Source: Photobacterium atrarenae (lineage in GTDB: Bacteria; Pseudomonadota; Gammaproteobacteria; Enterobacterales; Vibrionaceae). From it: a stretch of DNA of 64,000 bases. Where the stretch lies: NCBI RefSeq assembly GCF_024380015.1, contig NZ_CP101509.1:1550001-1614000 (forward strand), given 5' to 3'. Both the position numbers and the translations under genes were made by a program. Below the pieces are notes generated by a model that was not told the DNA's origin, searched no databases, and saw nothing but the letters and a program-made list of their open reading frames with translations. Shown here one piece after another: positions 63,695 through 64,000 of the stretch; the stretch's first letter is position 1; every line of letters begins with the position of its first letter.

Positions 63695-64000
63695 TTATGC
63701 TGGGCCATCACGGTATCGAGTGAGCAAGTGTTCAAAACAATCAGAAATGATTGCTCTGGCAAGATCAGGCACTTGGTTTTGGGTATCTTCAAGTGCATCA
63801 AGGATTGCGCGTTGAAGGACGGGTGACAGCCACGCAAATCGCGACGGCGTCATTGAAATCGTTTTTGGCCCCCGCTCTGAAAGGCGCCACATATTTTGAT
63901 GCCGTGATCTTTGGCGTATGGCCGAGCTTAGTCAACTCTCGGGACCAGTAATGAGAAGCGCTGCAGGCTTCCATCCCGATGAGCGCGGGTGGGATATTGG
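63695..64000 (-). pseudogene. IS110-family transposase remnant, internally deleted and frameshifted (runs off right edge)
   Basis: On the reverse strand one frame (64000 to 63798) reads LIGMEACSASHYWSRELTKLG, TPKITASKYVAPFRAGAKNDFNDAVAICVAVTRPSTR and then stops. The GAKNDFNDA-x-AICxAVxRPS segment is the IS110 DEDD-domain hallmark. A second frame continues from about 63805 with AILDALEDTQNQVPDLARAI, which resembles a later part of the same family. Roughly 50 expected residues between them are missing. It is therefore a decayed insertion sequence. No IS ends were identified; bases 63582-63694 show nothing else. Confidence 0.7.

Noticed and set aside
1..64000. CRISPR arrays, tRNA or rRNA genes, prophage genes
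   Set aside because: No regularly spaced repeats, no cloverleaf-like sequence and no phage structural genes were noticed on reading either strand.

Overview
The window looks like a chromosomal segment of a Vibrionaceae member, probably Photobacterium or a close relative. This is inferred from gene content and order, not from a database match. The supporting signs are a six-gene TonB2-type cluster (DUF3450, a long ExbB-like protein, ExbB, ExbD, TonB, TPR), a Vibrio-like Dps N-terminus, a large maltodextrin/glycogen block with LamB-MalM and MalEFG, ModE, an rbsDACBKR operon, and moderate GC. Nearly every gene is intact. The exceptions are a dps gene cut by the left edge and an IS110-type transposase remnant cut by the right edge.

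Layout. 1-6300: dps fragment, dCMP deaminase, YceI with cytochrome b561, a HAD-IB phosphatase, an EAL phosphodiesterase, a Fur-box-controlled fagA-like/fumC pair, and a small PepSY protein. 6300-31100: an alpha-glucan block with two GH13 enzymes lacking export signals, glgC-glgA, a LysR regulator, an oligo-1,6-glucosidase-type GH13, glgX, lamB-malM, two malE paralogues, a 939-residue amylo-1,6-glucosidase-like protein, and malK divergent from malE-malF-malG. MalT-box-like and CRP-like sites recur at its promoters. MalT, MalP, MalQ and GlgB are not in the window. The set suggests that dextrins enter through LamB/MalEFGK, are trimmed and debranched in the cytoplasm, and are stored as glycogen through GlgC/GlgA.

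31100-41700: a promoter-to-terminator interval without a convincing ORF (candidate small RNA), a membrane GGDEF protein, a DUF1415 protein, RNase II, DEAD-box helicase DeaD with an 18-codon leader ORF, a LysR/esterase pair divergent from a FabG-like SDR, and an LprI-MliC two-domain lysozyme-inhibitor-like protein. 41700-48000: rbsDACBKR with two palindromic operators and a CRP site. 48000-56500: ModE, a second-type peptide deformylase, two uncharacterised proteins, and the TonB2 cluster with a possible Fur box.

56500-64000: an EF-G paralogue that lacks the histidine normally found after DTPG, preceded by a nested inverted-repeat structure. It is followed by a compact same-strand run (YjbR-like, VOC, S66 LD-carboxypeptidase, a 71-residue protein, an APH-type phosphotransferase), a methyl-accepting chemotaxis protein, and the IS110 remnant. 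This last part looks the most accessory.

I found no wholly new multi-gene system. The best candidates for undescribed biology are the deaD leader ORF, the intergenic RNA candidate after malG, the structured leader of the EF-G paralogue, the extension of MalT-type control to glycogen synthesis genes, and a tiny exported protein beside malE1.
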